Source: Pedobacter ghigonis (GTDB taxonomy: Bacteria; Bacteroidota; Bacteroidia; Sphingobacteriales; Sphingobacteriaceae). Taken from it: a stretch of 64,000 nt of DNA. The stretch lies in NCBI RefSeq assembly GCF_903166585.1, contig NZ_CAESCM010000023.1:19344-83343 (forward strand), given 5' to 3'. Position numbers and translations under genes: made by a program. The number at the start of each line of letters is the position of its first letter. The stretch's first letter is position 1. The notes beneath the pieces are model-generated. The model did no database searches. It worked only from the letters and a program-made list of their open reading frames with translations, and had not been told where the DNA came from. Shown here one piece after another: positions 25,294 to 34,934 of this stretch.

Positions 25294-27930
25294 TTAACCA
25301 AACTTACGTACCCGGTAAATTAACGATAACATAAAATAACGACCCAGGCGGTTTACCTGCCTGTCGACAATTACGTTATCAAATACATCTCTCGAAATGC
25401 CCGAATTCTGATCAAAAAGATCAAAACCTTCTACACGGATAGCTGCCATATCGTTTTTCATAAATTTGTACTCCATCGACAGACGTAACAGGGTAGGGTT
25501 GCGAACGGCTCCGTTATCGAATCCATTATTAATCTGCTTGCTGAAATCGTAACCCAGGGTTAGGTCTTTAAAGAAATAATTACGGCCTTCAATGCCATAC
25601 TCAAAGCGGTTCGATTGGCGGTTGCTTAAATTGGTGTTGGTGTAGCTGGTCAGGTTTTGAGAATAAGACGTTTCGATCTCGAAATTGGTAATATCCTTAA
25701 GGTCTACCCTGAACTCCAGCTCTTGTCGCCACGAAATGTTTTTCGCTTCGATCCTGCTATTATCGGTAAAAGAAATGTTGTTGTTCAATTGCCCCGAACC
25801 CGAATACCCGATGGTAAACTTCCGTTCAGACGATAGTGGCTTACTGATGTTGTAATCGCCTTGTATAGTGTAGTAGCCATCGGTATTGGTGTAACTCGTT
25901 AACTGGTTTACAGTGCCGGGTACACGTGCTTTGGTGGTTACAATTTTGTCGTCAGTTCGTTCATATCTGAAATTAGCCAGAATCACTTTACCTGCACTCC
26001 AGTCGGCCAGTTTGTAGTGGGCGTTAACGCTGTGTACAAATTCCGGCTTCAAATCGGGGTTTCCGGTAATTTCATTCTGCAGGTTGGAGTTATCGGTAAT
26101 TGGTTGTAACTGCAGAAAACCCGGTTGGTTATTTCTGCCCCAATAATTTACATCCAGCGACTGCTGATTAGAGAATTTATACGAAAACCTACCCGATGGG
26201 ATCAGGTTAAAAGTACGGTTCTCGGTTTTAACGTTACGGCTAAGGTTCTGTCCGGTTAAAACAGCCGGCTGGGCATTAATCCCAACGGTATAATTCAACT
26301 TTTCGCCAATGTAACGGTAGTTCATACCAACTTTGTTGGTTACAAACTGATAATCGTAAATGTTGCTTAGCTGTGAATTGAAAACCTGGCTAGCACCCAT
26401 TACATCGTAGGTTTCTTTCGTATTGTTGGTCGAAGTACGGTTCCAACTATAGTTAAGCTCGATAAAGGTTTTATGCCATAAAGGCTCCATGTACGATGCC
26501 CCAACGTTTAAACCGAAGTTATTGTTATCCTGATTGTTTAATTGGTTTTGAATTAACGAATCAGTTTTGCTGCCCTGTATATTAATGTACTGGTTGTACC
26601 CATTTCTGTTATTGCCACCGTTAGAGTAGTTAATGTTACTCCAGCTGCTCAGGTTACGCCCTTTTTTCGCAAACTTGTGGTTATAAAAAATATTTGCCTT
26701 GGCACTAAAGCTGCTCGAACTGTTTGCATTGGTCGATTCGCGGCGCGTAAACAGCGTATCTTGGGTAACCAACGATCCGCCGGTACTATTGCCTATACCA
26801 GTGTTATAGTTAAAGTTTGGCGAAATCTTCAGGTAGTTCATCGTATCGATTTTATACTCGAGGTTACCACCCATCCAGTGACTATAGTTATCGCTCTTAT
26901 TGTTGTTTTGTGCATCTTCAATGCGATTGATGTTTTGCCCCGCATCTTGCAAAAAGTTCTGCGTGTAAGTAGTGCTGATGGTATTATTACGATCGTTGTT
27001 GAAATTATAACCGGCATCAAGCGAAAGTTTGGGGCTAAACTCATTTTTGAAGTTTAAGCCCGCTGCATTTCTGGTTGTTACCCCATCGCCTCCACCGCCA
27101 CGCATATTGGCATTGGCTGAGGTTGCATCAAACGAAAGTTGTCTTTCGCCTTTCATGCTGTTACCTCTAAGGCTGGTATTATAGCGGTCGGCATTACCCA
27201 CACCCGCCGAAGCACGGGCAAAATAGCCTTTCTTTTTATCTTCCTGGATGGTTAGGTTCAGGATTTTCTCGGGTTCGCCGGTTTTAATGCCGGTTAATTT
27301 AGCCTGATCACCATAGTCATCAATAAACTGCAGGTTTTTAATAATATCGGCCGGAAGGTTTTTAATGGCAGTTGCCACATCCGTTCCGAAGAAATCTTTT
27401 CCGTTAACCCGTATTTTGGTTATGGGCGATCCCTGACTGGTTACATTTCCATCTTTATCTACTTTTACGCCGGGCAGCTTTTTAAGTACTTCGTCTACAG
27501 CATCACCTTCTCTCACCGGAAAGGCTTTGGCATTAAAACTCACCGTATCTTCTGTTACTTTTACCGGGGGTACACCCGATATCACCACGGCATCGAGCGT
27601 ATTGGAAGATGGCTTTAGTTTAATGTTTTCGATAGTAAGGCTGTTTCCTTTTTCAATCAGATATTGTTTGGTAAAGGTATCGTAGCCAATAAAGGCAGCC
27701 GATAAGGTAAACTGTTTGGATTTAATTTTGCCAATGATAAAGCTACCATCCGGATTGGCTGAGATGCCAACGCTATCGGTTTTCGATTTAATTCTAACTA
27801 CAGCTCCGGGTAAAGGCTGTCCAGCGGTATCGAGCACGATACCCTTAACAGAATAATTTTGGGCAAAGCTGTTTGAGCAAAATCCTGCAAGCAGGAGCAG
27901 CAGCCAGGCCGACTTAATAAAAAACTTCAT
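25294..27930 (-). CDS. TonB-receptor-like outer-membrane beta-barrel protein
   Basis: An 878-residue outer-membrane protein. A signal peptide (1-23, ending SFA) precedes a carboxypeptidase-regulatory domain (about 27-110, YSVKGIVLDTAGQPLPGAVV), a plug domain (about 130-215, EVLKKLPGVKVDKDGNVTS and KDFFGTDVATAIKNLP) and a long Asn-rich barrel of the outer_membrane_beta-barrel_3 type. This family is related to TonB-dependent receptors but is not SusC, and no SusD partner is present. The cargo is unknown. It is transcribed alone. Confidence 0.9.
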   Translation of the reverse strand: MKFFIKSAWLLLLLAGFCSNSFAQNYSVKGIVLDTAGQPLPGAVVRIKSKTDSVGISANPDGSFIIGKIKSKQFTLSAAFIGYDTFTKQYLIEKGNSLTIENIKLKPSSNTLDAVVISGVPPVKVTEDTVSFNAKAFPVREGDAVDEVLKKLPGVKVDKDGNVTSQGSPITKIRVNGKDFFGTDVATAIKNLPADIIKNLQFIDDYGDQAKLTGIKTGEPEKILNLTIQEDKKKGYFARASAGVGNADRYNTSLRGNSMKGERQLSFDATSANANMRGGGGDGVTTRNAAGLNFKNEFSPKLSLDAGYNFNNDRNNTISTTYTQNFLQDAGQNINRIEDAQNNNKSDNYSHWMGGNLEYKIDTMNYLKISPNFNYNTGIGNSTGGSLVTQDTLFTRRESTNANSSSSFSAKANIFYNHKFAKKGRNLSSWSNINYSNGGNNRNGYNQYINIQGSKTDSLIQNQLNNQDNNNFGLNVGASYMEPLWHKTFIELNYSWNRTSTNNTKETYDVMGASQVFNSQLSNIYDYQFVTNKVGMNYRYIGEKLNYTVGINAQPAVLTGQNLSRNVKTENRTFNLIPSGRFSYKFSNQQSLDVNYWGRNNQPGFLQLQPITDNSNLQNEITGNPDLKPEFVHSVNAHYKLADWSAGKVILANFRYERTDDKIVTTKARVPGTVNQLTSYTNTDGYYTIQGDYNISKPLSSERKFTIGYSGSGQLNNNISFTDNSRIEAKNISWRQELEFRVDLKDITNFEIETSYSQNLTSYTNTNLSNRQSNRFEYGIEGRNYFFKDLTLGYDFSKQINNGFDNGAVRNPTLLRLSMEYKFMKNDMAAIRVEGFDLFDQNSGISRDVFDNVIVDRQVNRLGRYFMLSLIYRVRKFG

Positions 27931-28133
27931 AATACATTTGTGTGCTATAAAGGTACACTACAGGCTTTTAAAAGCTGTGGCGCGTAATCAACATGTTACC
28001 GATTGTTCTGTAAAGGATATGTGATAAAGCAGACAATGGTCAATAGCCGGATCGAGGGGAGATGTGCAATGGCTTTTACGGGGATAATGTAAAGACTATG
28101 AAGCATTGAATGATCAAAACTTGTATCATAAAT

Positions 28134-28209
28134 CGTCATTTCGACCGGTGCGCCTGCCTTTACAGGCGGGAGAAATCCTTTTGGCGTTTCTACACCAATC
28201 GAAATGACG
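28134..28209. repeat. Extragenic palindromic element with CGTCATTTCGA ends
   Basis: Terminal arms CGTCATTTCGA (28134-28144) and TCGAAATGACG (28199-28209) are perfect complements and enclose an inner hairpin (CGCCTG at 28151-28156 against CAGGCG at 28163-28168). The same 11-base ends occur at 31657-31781. It lies between the DUF4397 gene and the outer-membrane protein gene and could fold in either transcript. Confidence 0.7.
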
Positions 28210-28219
28210 GGATTAAAGG

Positions 28220-28909
28220 TTATTTATTGGTAATAACAGTCATTTTAACATTGGCGCTATTTTCGCTTCTGTCGCCGGTAGCAATAATGGTGTAAATTTT
28301 ACCACTTTCGATTTTTACCTTTTCAAGGCTATTGATCACCTGATTATTTCCGTTTTCGCGTAAGTCGAAGTCTACCTCGGTAGCTACCGCCATGTTTTCG
28401 AAGTTGGTTGAACTTTTATAAGCCAGGTTACTAAATATGGGCTGTTTTCCGCGTACGTTTAAATCGAGCCCTTTTGCACCCTGACTTAAGTTAACAAAAC
28501 GGATTTTTCCACTGTCTTTTACCGGTACATTAAGGTTATCTTCTATTAAAACAAGCGTGGGAGCGCTTGCTGTACCGCAGATAAATACCGAGTAATTGCG
28601 ACCTGCGGTAAGGGTAAAATCGGTACTGGCAAGCGTAGCCGACGAACCTGTGTTGCTTACTTTAATTGTTGATTTTCCTTCAGGTACTTCGCTGTAATCG
28701 CTGTGGATCAGCGCATCGAGACTCGCTTTTTTAGTGCCATTAACGTAGAAGTCGAATTTGCCAGTAAGATCGAGGCCGTTGTTGAACGAGAGGGTAGCAG
28801 TTGTAGCTACAGGTTGATCAGTGCTGCTTTCCTTTTTGCAGGCAGCAAAACTAAGGGTTAGCAGGGTAATGGCCAGGATGTACTTCAAATAATTTACTGT
28901 TTTTTTCAT
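28220..28909 (-). CDS. DUF4397 domain-containing lipoprotein
   Basis: A 229-residue protein with a lipoprotein signal (LSFAAC, acylated Cys24, then Lys-Lys). Two beta-sandwich repeats follow. The second (about 135-225) begins GKIRFVNLSQGAKGLDL and contains SNLAYKSSTNFENM, typical of DUF4397 repeats, and the first is a diverged version (FNNGLDLTGKFDFYVNG). It is probably anchored to the outer membrane and exposed to the periplasm or the surface. The molecular function of DUF4397 is unknown. The gene is separated from the next gene on the strand by a palindromic repeat. Confidence 0.85.
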   Translation of the reverse strand: MKKTVNYLKYILAITLLTLSFAACKKESSTDQPVATTATLSFNNGLDLTGKFDFYVNGTKKASLDALIHSDYSEVPEGKSTIKVSNTGSSATLASTDFTLTAGRNYSVFICGTASAPTLVLIEDNLNVPVKDSGKIRFVNLSQGAKGLDLNVRGKQPIFSNLAYKSSTNFENMAVATEVDFDLRENGNNQVINSLEKVKIESGKIYTIIATGDRSENSANVKMTVITNK

Positions 28910-29259
28910 AATAGAGATAGGGATTTTGTTTCGCCATAGAAACGGGCCCTGGAATCTTTTTGCTACAAGAAATCAGATTGTATCGGTTTCTTTGAGCTTT
29001 AGAGGCTGATTATCTAGGGTTTAAATTTGATATGCTAAAGGATTAAATGGAGTTATTAGCAGGATTGATGGTCGCTCAGCTATTTTTTTTTCAAACTTTT
29101 ACCAAAGGGTTTACGCGAATGTGTACAGGCAGAGGCACTTCCATAGGGTAATAGATTTTAACTATTTGCACATAGAATTATGTGATTGTGATTATTGACA
29201 GGAATCCCTTAATTTTATATCAGTTCATAAATTTAAACTAACAAATCATAAGATAAAAG
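28910..29259. other. Intergenic region upstream of katG
   Basis: 350 AT-rich bases between divergent genes. It must hold the promoters of katG and of the DUF4397 gene, but I see no exact TAnnTTTG box and no clear regulator site. Confidence 0.45.
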
Positions 29260-31527
29260 ATGGAAAAAGACCCGAACGATATCAGCAAATGCCCGTTCCA
29301 TAACGGCAGCATGAAAAACAATGTAGGTGGTGGCGGTACCAGAAATAACGACTGGTGGCCGAAGCAGTTAAAGCTTAATATTCTCCGTCAGAATTCAGCT
29401 TTATCAAATCCATCTGATCCTGATTTTAATTACGCCGAGGCTTTTAAAAGCTTAGATCTGGAAGCTGTGAAAAGTGATCTGCATACTTTGATGACTGATT
29501 CGCAGGATTGGTGGCCTGCAGATTTCGGGCATTATGGTGGTTTATTTATCCGTATGGCCTGGCATAGCGCAGGTACTTACCGGGTGGGTGATGGCAGAGG
29601 TGGCGCAGGAGCCGGATTACAGCGTTTTGCACCTTTAAACAGCTGGCCTGATAATGTGAGTTTAGATAAAGCGCGTCGGTTACTTTGGCCAATTAAACAA
29701 AAATATGGTAATAAAATTTCATGGGCCGATTTAATGATTCTTGCCGGCAATATTGCTTTAGAATCAATGGGCTTTAAAACCTTTGGCTTTGCCGGTGGTC
29801 GCGAAGATGCCTGGGAAGCTGACGAATCGGTTTATTGGGGTGCTGAAACAACCTGGTTAGGGGGCGATTTACGCTACGCACATGGCTCTGATGGTGCCGA
29901 TAAAGCACATGGTGTAGTGGTAACCGACGATGATGCTGATGGTGATATCCATTCGCGTAATTTAGAAAAACCACTGGCCGCAGTACAAATGGGCTTGATT
30001 TATGTAAATCCGGAAGGGCCAGACGGCAACCCTGATCCAATTGCAGCAGCCAAAGATATTCGCGATACTTTTGGTCGCATGGCCATGAACGACGAAGAAA
30101 CGGTTGCTTTAATTGCAGGCGGCCATACTTTTGGTAAAACCCATGGTGCAGCTTCTGCCGATCATGTGGGAAAAGAACCTGAAGCGGCCGATATTGCCAG
30201 TCAGGGTTTTGGCTGGAGCAGTAGTTTCGGTTCGGGTAAGGGCGCAGATACCATTACCAGCGGATTGGAAGTAACCTGGACAACCACGCCAACAAAATGG
30301 AGCAATAACTTCTTCGAAAACTTATTTGGTTATGAATGGGAATTAACCAAGAGCCCTGCGGGTGCACACCAGTGGGTAGCTAAAAATGCCGAAGCGATTA
30401 TCCCCGATGCGTACGATAGTGCAAAGAAACATTTGCCAACGATGCTAACCACCGATCTTTCATTAAGGTTCGATCCGGCTTACGAAAAAATATCAAGAGG
30501 CTTCTTAGAAAATCCTGATTCATTTGCCGATGCCTTCGCGCGTGCATGGTATAAGCTTACACACCGCGATATGGGGCCGCGCGAGCGTTATCTTGGTGCC
30601 GATGTGCCGCAGGAAGAATTGCTTTGGCAAGATCCGATTCCGGCAGTAAACCACATTTTGGTTAACGAAAGCGACATTGCTTCACTAAAATCTACAATTT
30701 TGGCTTCGGGTCTTACTACCTCTGAGCTGGTAGGTACCGCCTGGGCTTCAGCTGCAACTTTCCGTGGTTCAGATAAACGCGGTGGCGCTAATGGTGGTCG
30801 TATCAGGTTAGCACCACAAAAAGATTGGAAGGTAAATAATCCGACTCAGTTGCAAAAAGTATTGGGCGTTTTGGAGAATATTCAGCAAGATTTTAATGCA
30901 GGTCAAACAGAGAATAAGCGGATTTCTTTGGCCGATTTAATCGTACTGGCTGGTAATTTAGGAGTAGAGCGTGCCACAAACAATAGCGTTAATGTTCCAT
31001 TTGCTGCAGGGCGGATGGATGCTTCACAAGAGCAAACCGATGTAGAATCGTTTGGCTATTTAGAGCCGGCTGCCGATGGTTTCCGTAACTACCGCAACCC
31101 AAGGGTACCTGTGGCTACAGAAGAGCTGTTGATTGATAAGGCGCATTTATTAACTTTAACAGCACCCGAATTAACTGTGCTAATTGGTGGTTTGCGTGTG
31201 TTGGATATCAACTTTGATGGTGCTAAGCATGGTGTATTCACGCAAAATCCAGGTCAGTTAAGTAACGATTTCTTTGTGAACCTGTTGGATATGAATACGG
31301 CCTGGAAAGCCACTTCTGAGGATAGGGAACTGTATATTGGTAGCAGCCGCCAAAGCGGACAACCCAAATGGACAGCTACTCGTGCCGACCTGGTATTTGG
31401 CTCAAATGCAGAACTAAGGGCAATTGCCGAAGTTTATGCCAGCACCGATGGGCAGCAGAAATTTGTTAAAGACTTTGTAGCCGCCTGGACCAAAGTGATG
31501 AATTTAGATCGTTTTGATCTGGCTTAA
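29260..31527 (+). CDS. katG: Catalase-peroxidase
   Basis: A 755-residue haem enzyme that removes hydrogen peroxide by catalase and peroxidase reactions in the cytoplasm. Two homologous peroxidase domains are present. The N-terminal, active one has distal Arg98, Trp101 and His102 in RMAWHSAGTYR and proximal His289 in AGGHTFGKTHG. Trp101, Tyr248 (GLIYVNPEGP) and Met274 (FGRMAMND) are placed to form the cross-linked Met-Tyr-Trp adduct needed for catalase activity. The C-terminal domain (from about 430) lacks the haem residues, as is normal. A terminator follows at 31553. Confidence 0.98.
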   Translation: MEKDPNDISKCPFHNGSMKNNVGGGGTRNNDWWPKQLKLNILRQNSALSNPSDPDFNYAEAFKSLDLEAVKSDLHTLMTDSQDWWPADFGHYGGLFIRMAWHSAGTYRVGDGRGGAGAGLQRFAPLNSWPDNVSLDKARRLLWPIKQKYGNKISWADLMILAGNIALESMGFKTFGFAGGREDAWEADESVYWGAETTWLGGDLRYAHGSDGADKAHGVVVTDDDADGDIHSRNLEKPLAAVQMGLIYVNPEGPDGNPDPIAAAKDIRDTFGRMAMNDEETVALIAGGHTFGKTHGAASADHVGKEPEAADIASQGFGWSSSFGSGKGADTITSGLEVTWTTTPTKWSNNFFENLFGYEWELTKSPAGAHQWVAKNAEAIIPDAYDSAKKHLPTMLTTDLSLRFDPAYEKISRGFLENPDSFADAFARAWYKLTHRDMGPRERYLGADVPQEELLWQDPIPAVNHILVNESDIASLKSTILASGLTTSELVGTAWASAATFRGSDKRGGANGGRIRLAPQKDWKVNNPTQLQKVLGVLENIQQDFNAGQTENKRISLADLIVLAGNLGVERATNNSVNVPFAAGRMDASQEQTDVESFGYLEPAADGFRNYRNPRVPVATEELLIDKAHLLTLTAPELTVLIGGLRVLDINFDGAKHGVFTQNPGQLSNDFFVNLLDMNTAWKATSEDRELYIGSSRQSGQPKWTATRADLVFGSNAELRAIAEVYASTDGQQKFVKDFVAAWTKVMNLDRFDLA

Positions 31528-31552
31528 CAGTTTTTATTAGTCTTAAATACTG

Positions 31553-31583
31553 AAGGATTGCTGCATGGGGCAATCCTTTTTTT
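31553..31583 (+). terminator. Rho-independent terminator of katG
   Basis: AAGGATTGC (31553-31561) pairs with GCAATCCTT (31570-31578) and is followed by an unbroken T-run, 26 bases past the katG stop. Confidence 0.85.
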
Positions 31584-31656
31584 ATCTCACTTCATTGTCA
31601 TCCTGTGGGTTAATTTATTTCATAAAAATCACTATTAGTGACAGCCCCTTCGGAGT

Positions 31657-31781
31657 CGTCATTTCGAGCGGAGTGCAACGTAGTCGAGAACCACGCAGTG
31701 CTCAGCGAAGCTAAATCTGTCTCTATAGATTTCTCCATTCCGCTGCCAGTGAAAAACTGGCTTGCTCCAGTCGAAATGACG
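31657..31781. repeat. Second palindromic element with CGTCATTTCGA ends
   Basis: The terminal arms CGTCATTTCGA (31657-31667) and TCGAAATGACG (31771-31781) are identical to those at 28134-28209, but the interior is longer (103 bases) and different, with its own small hairpins such as CCAGT against ACTGG. A stop-free stretch runs across it on the plus strand, which I regard as non-coding. Confidence 0.7.
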
Positions 31782-31886
31782 ATTCTTCTATTGTGGCAGT
31801 CAATGGTAGGTGAGTTGAATAATATCGTTAAACAATGCTAGCTCACTTTTCTTAACCATAAAAGCAGATAAGCGTCCTGTAAATCT

Positions 31887-32066
31887 AAATGCCCTTAAAT
31901 GTCTTAGGTGGTGAAAAATAACTTAAGCAATTAGCATTAAGATTCCCGCTTTCGTGGGAATGATGATCCGGAAAGTTAAATGCCCTTATATGTCTTAGGT
32001 GGTAAAAAAAAAAAATAAACAATTAGCAATAAGGACCGCTTTCGCGGCAATGATGATCCCCAAAAA
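31887..32066. repeat. Two tandem copies of a 91-base unit
   Basis: Copy 1 (31887-31977) and copy 2 (31978 to about 32066) share AAATGCCCTTA, ATGTCTTAGGTGGT, CAATTAGCA and a small hairpin of the GCTTTCG type followed by AATGATGATCC. Copy 2 is slightly shorter and has an A-run. The second copy ends against the stop codon of yeiH, where the hairpin may serve as its terminator. Confidence 0.7.
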
Positions 32067-32068
32067 AC

Positions 32069-33019
32069 TTAACCCAACAAATACATCACTGCTAACAACG
32101 CCGGTACCGAAATCAATACCCATAAAACCAGTCCTTGCAAAATGGGTTTAAAACCAACTGAAGTAAATACCTCTCTTGATAACCCCGAGCCAATCAGAAA
32201 CAAAGTAAGTGTTAAACCAACTTTAGAAAGCTGTACGATTTGGCTTCCAATAATTTTTACAAAAGGCAAATACGTATTCAACACAATAGCCAGTACAAAC
32301 AAAGCAATAAAGTAGGGGATTTTGATTTTAGCCCCCTTATTCCTGAACAACAACGAGCTAAGTATAGCAATTGGAATAATCCATAAGGCCCTGGTTAACT
32401 TAACCGTGGTGGCAATTTGCAAAGCTTCAGCGCCGTATTTGCTGGCCGCGCCAACTACCGAGCTGGTATCCTGAATGGCAATCGCACTCCAAATCCCAAA
32501 TTGTTGCTGCGAGAGGTGCAGACTTTGGCCGATCAGCGGGAAAATAAATAAAGCAAAGGCATTGAGAATAAAAATAGTACCTAAGGCAACACTGATTTGT
32601 TTTTCCTGAGCTTTAATTACCGGTGAGATAGCCGCAATGGCGCTACCGCCACAAATGGCTGTGCCTACTGTAATGAGAAAAGACGATTTGCGGTCTACCT
32701 TTAAAAGCCTGCCCAGTAGATAGCCCATAACCAGTGTGGTTAAGATAGATAAGATGGTAAAGGTAAAACCACTTTTGCCTGCCTGCAAGGCTGAATCTAC
32801 ATTCATGCCAAAACCAAGCCCAACAACCGAAAATTGGAGCAGGATATGTGTAGCCTTGTGGTTAAGGTGTAAAAAAGGATGGCCGATAGATTGTGCCACA
32901 ACAATTCCCATTAAAAGTGCTACGGGAGGAGAGACAAAGGGCATCAAACACAACAAGAGAAAAGCAAAAAAGATGATTTCCCTAACTGTGACCGATTTAT
33001 TCAATATTTTGTTATCCAT
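32069..33019 (-). CDS. yeiH: YeiH-family putative sulfate/sulfite exporter
   Basis: A 316-residue inner-membrane protein with about ten hydrophobic helices. Family signatures include LLQFSVVGLGFGMN, ITVGTAICGGSAIAAISPV and AIAIQDTSSVVGAA. The start at 33019 is preferred over 33043 because the longer form adds a polar stretch before the first helix region. YeiH proteins are annotated as putative sulfate exporters, with limited experimental support. The LysR gene lies 70 bases upstream on the same strand and is probably its regulator. Confidence 0.92.
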   Translation of the reverse strand: MDNKILNKSVTVREIIFFAFLLLCLMPFVSPPVALLMGIVVAQSIGHPFLHLNHKATHILLQFSVVGLGFGMNVDSALQAGKSGFTFTILSILTTLVMGYLLGRLLKVDRKSSFLITVGTAICGGSAIAAISPVIKAQEKQISVALGTIFILNAFALFIFPLIGQSLHLSQQQFGIWSAIAIQDTSSVVGAASKYGAEALQIATTVKLTRALWIIPIAILSSLLFRNKGAKIKIPYFIALFVLAIVLNTYLPFVKIIGSQIVQLSKVGLTLTLFLIGSGLSREVFTSVGFKPILQGLVLWVLISVPALLAVMYLLG

Positions 33020-33089
33020 GATTTTGTTGTTTTTACACCACAAAGATGGACAAGTAAGAAAGCGTTTAGAAATGAATAATTGCTATATC

Positions 33090-33986
33090 TTATAACTTAA
33101 AGTTATGAGAGGTGAGATGTTTGATGAAAATTTCCTGCAAGTCGGGTGTATCGCCCTGCTGTGTAATGAAATAGAATACACGTGTAATATCGAGTCCTTT
33201 AACATCAACCACTTTTAGTTCACCGCTTTTAAGCTCTTTGAGTATGGCGTGGATAGAAAGGAAAGCGAAAGCAGTTGTATTAAGGAGGTAAGCCTTTATA
33301 CTTTCGGCACTTTCCAGTTCCAGATCCCTGTTAAGTTGCGATAAGCTTAAGCCTGCGTTTTTCAGCGCAGCAGCCACTACTTCAAGCGAACCAGAACCCG
33401 GCTCGCGCAAAACCAGGGGTAGTTTCTGGAGTTCAGTCAGGCTAATAATGGCTTTTTTGGCCATCGGATTAGTATTGCTGGTACAGAGTACAATTTCATC
33501 CTGAACAAAAGGCGTATATTTAATGTGCGGGCGTTTAGATTGTCCTTCAACTAATCCAAGGTCAATTTTATTTTCAATCAGCAGGTTTTCTATCGCTTCG
33601 GTGTTGTTCGATTTGAGCGATACCATTATATCGGGAAATTGTTGTCGGAAAGAAGCCAGATATTTGGGTAAAAAGTATTGGGCAATGGTTGTACTCGCCC
33701 CCATGCGAAGTGTTCCTTTGATATTTTTAGCGAGTGTGGAAAGCTCAAAATCAATGTTACGGTGGATGTTTATCAGGGCTTCGGCGTGTTTCAAAAGGAT
33801 ATTGCCAGCCTGGGTAATTTTAATTTTCGTTCCATTACGATCGAAAAGCCTGGTTTTATAAAAAGCCTCTATCTCCTGTATGTGCTTGGTAACTGCGGGT
33901 TGTGTAATAAATAATTCTTCAGCAGCCCTGGTAAAATTAAGCCGCTTGGCAACGATATAAAAAACCTTCAGTCTAAAGTCAAACAT
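33090..33986 (-). CDS. LysR-family transcriptional regulator
   Basis: A 298-residue regulator. An N-terminal winged helix-turn-helix (1-60, FTRAAEELFITQPAVTKHIQ) is followed by a periplasmic-binding-like effector domain (about 88-295) with MGASTTIAQYFLPKYLASF. It belongs to the CysB/CbbR-like side of the family that often accompanies yeiH in other bacteria. Here it lies upstream of yeiH on the same strand rather than divergent from it. The inducer is unknown. Confidence 0.93.
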   Translation of the reverse strand: MFDFRLKVFYIVAKRLNFTRAAEELFITQPAVTKHIQEIEAFYKTRLFDRNGTKIKITQAGNILLKHAEALINIHRNIDFELSTLAKNIKGTLRMGASTTIAQYFLPKYLASFRQQFPDIMVSLKSNNTEAIENLLIENKIDLGLVEGQSKRPHIKYTPFVQDEIVLCTSNTNPMAKKAIISLTELQKLPLVLREPGSGSLEVVAAALKNAGLSLSQLNRDLELESAESIKAYLLNTTAFAFLSIHAILKELKSGELKVVDVKGLDITRVFYFITQQGDTPDLQEIFIKHLTSHNFKL

Positions 33987-34138
33987 CTAAAAAATGGGTT
34001 AAGCTTTTGCAACGCGCTAAATTAACGAAATATGTGATTTAGTCAGGTAAATTAGCCCAAAGCGTGGCTGATATGCTAAAGATATGTAAATACTTAGTTC
34101 ATTGATTACAGTTTACGATTAAATCCGGGCATATGTTT

Positions 34139-34146
34139 TATTTTTG
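34139..34146 (+). promoter_or_regulatory. Candidate -7 box of the AAA ATPase gene
   Basis: TATTTTTG matches TAnnTTTG and lies 23 bases before the start codon. No properly spaced -33 TTG is seen. Confidence 0.35.
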
Positions 34147-34169
34147 CAGCCGAATAATACCTAAAAGGG

Positions 34170-34919
34170 ATGATGAACATAACCGACCTGATTATAAGCG
34201 ATAAAGAACAGATCCAGTTAAATGATTTGTTTTTAGACGAATATAACCGAACCATGCTTAACCAGCTGATCAGAGAGCATAGTTACATAGAACAGCTGCG
34301 CAAGTACGAATTGCCGGTTAATAATAAAGTGATGTTGCATGGTAGCTCGGGTTGTGGTAAAACCACTACTGCTAAAGCCATTGCAGCTGCTCTGGGTAAG
34401 AACCTGCTGGTGCTTAATCTCAGCAATGTAATCAGCGCCCGCTTAGGTGAAACCGCCCAGCATGTTAAAATGGTTTTCGATAAGGCCAAACGCGAGAAAG
34501 CGGTTCTTTTTCTCGACGAGTTTGATCAGATCGGTAAGGCCAGGAGCGAAGGCGATAAAGATGTGGGCGAAATGCATAGGTTGGTTAATACGATGATTCA
34601 GATGATTGATTATTTCCCTGAAAACGCGCTGTTAATCTGTGCCACCAATTACGAATCATTTATCGATCCGGCTTTGTTAAGGCGTTTTCAGCTTCGCTTA
34701 AGTTTTACCATGCCTGGCAACGGAGTGTTGGATGCTTACTACGATAAACTGCTTTCGCGTTTTCCTGAGCATATCCGGATCATTGAGCGCAAATATGGTA
34801 TTTCCTTTGCCGAAGCCAAAGATCATGCTTATCGCCTGGTTAAAGATGCGCTAATCAGTGAATTTGAGCTGCAAGCAACTTTGAGTGAGGTAGAAGAAAC
34901 CCAAACACTGGTTAATTAG
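34170..34919 (+). CDS. AAA-family ATPase
   Basis: A 249-residue single-domain AAA ATPase. Walker A is GSSGCGKTT (58-66), Walker B is VLFLDEFDQIG (112-122), sensor 1 is the Asn in CATNYESF, and the arginine finger region is DPALLRRFQLRL. The N-terminal 45 residues form a helical extension. Such small AAA proteins act as hexameric remodelling motors on a protein partner. The gene directly downstream, 15 bases away, encodes a conserved unknown protein that may be its partner or substrate. The ATPase fold is certain but the biological role is not. Confidence 0.9.
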   Translation: MMNITDLIISDKEQIQLNDLFLDEYNRTMLNQLIREHSYIEQLRKYELPVNNKVMLHGSSGCGKTTTAKAIAAALGKNLLVLNLSNVISARLGETAQHVKMVFDKAKREKAVLFLDEFDQIGKARSEGDKDVGEMHRLVNTMIQMIDYFPENALLICATNYESFIDPALLRRFQLRLSFTMPGNGVLDAYYDKLLSRFPEHIRIIERKYGISFAEAKDHAYRLVKDALISEFELQATLSEVEETQTLVN

Positions 34920-34934
34920 CATTCAAATACAGGC

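Noticed and set aside
28110..28295. 61-codon open frame on the plus strand
   Set aside because: It covers another palindromic element and the antisense end of the DUF4397 gene, and looks non-coding.
31638..31841. 67-codon open frame on the plus strand
   Set aside because: It runs through the palindromic element at 31657-31781 and has no promoter, start context or family resemblance. The repeat explains the open frame.
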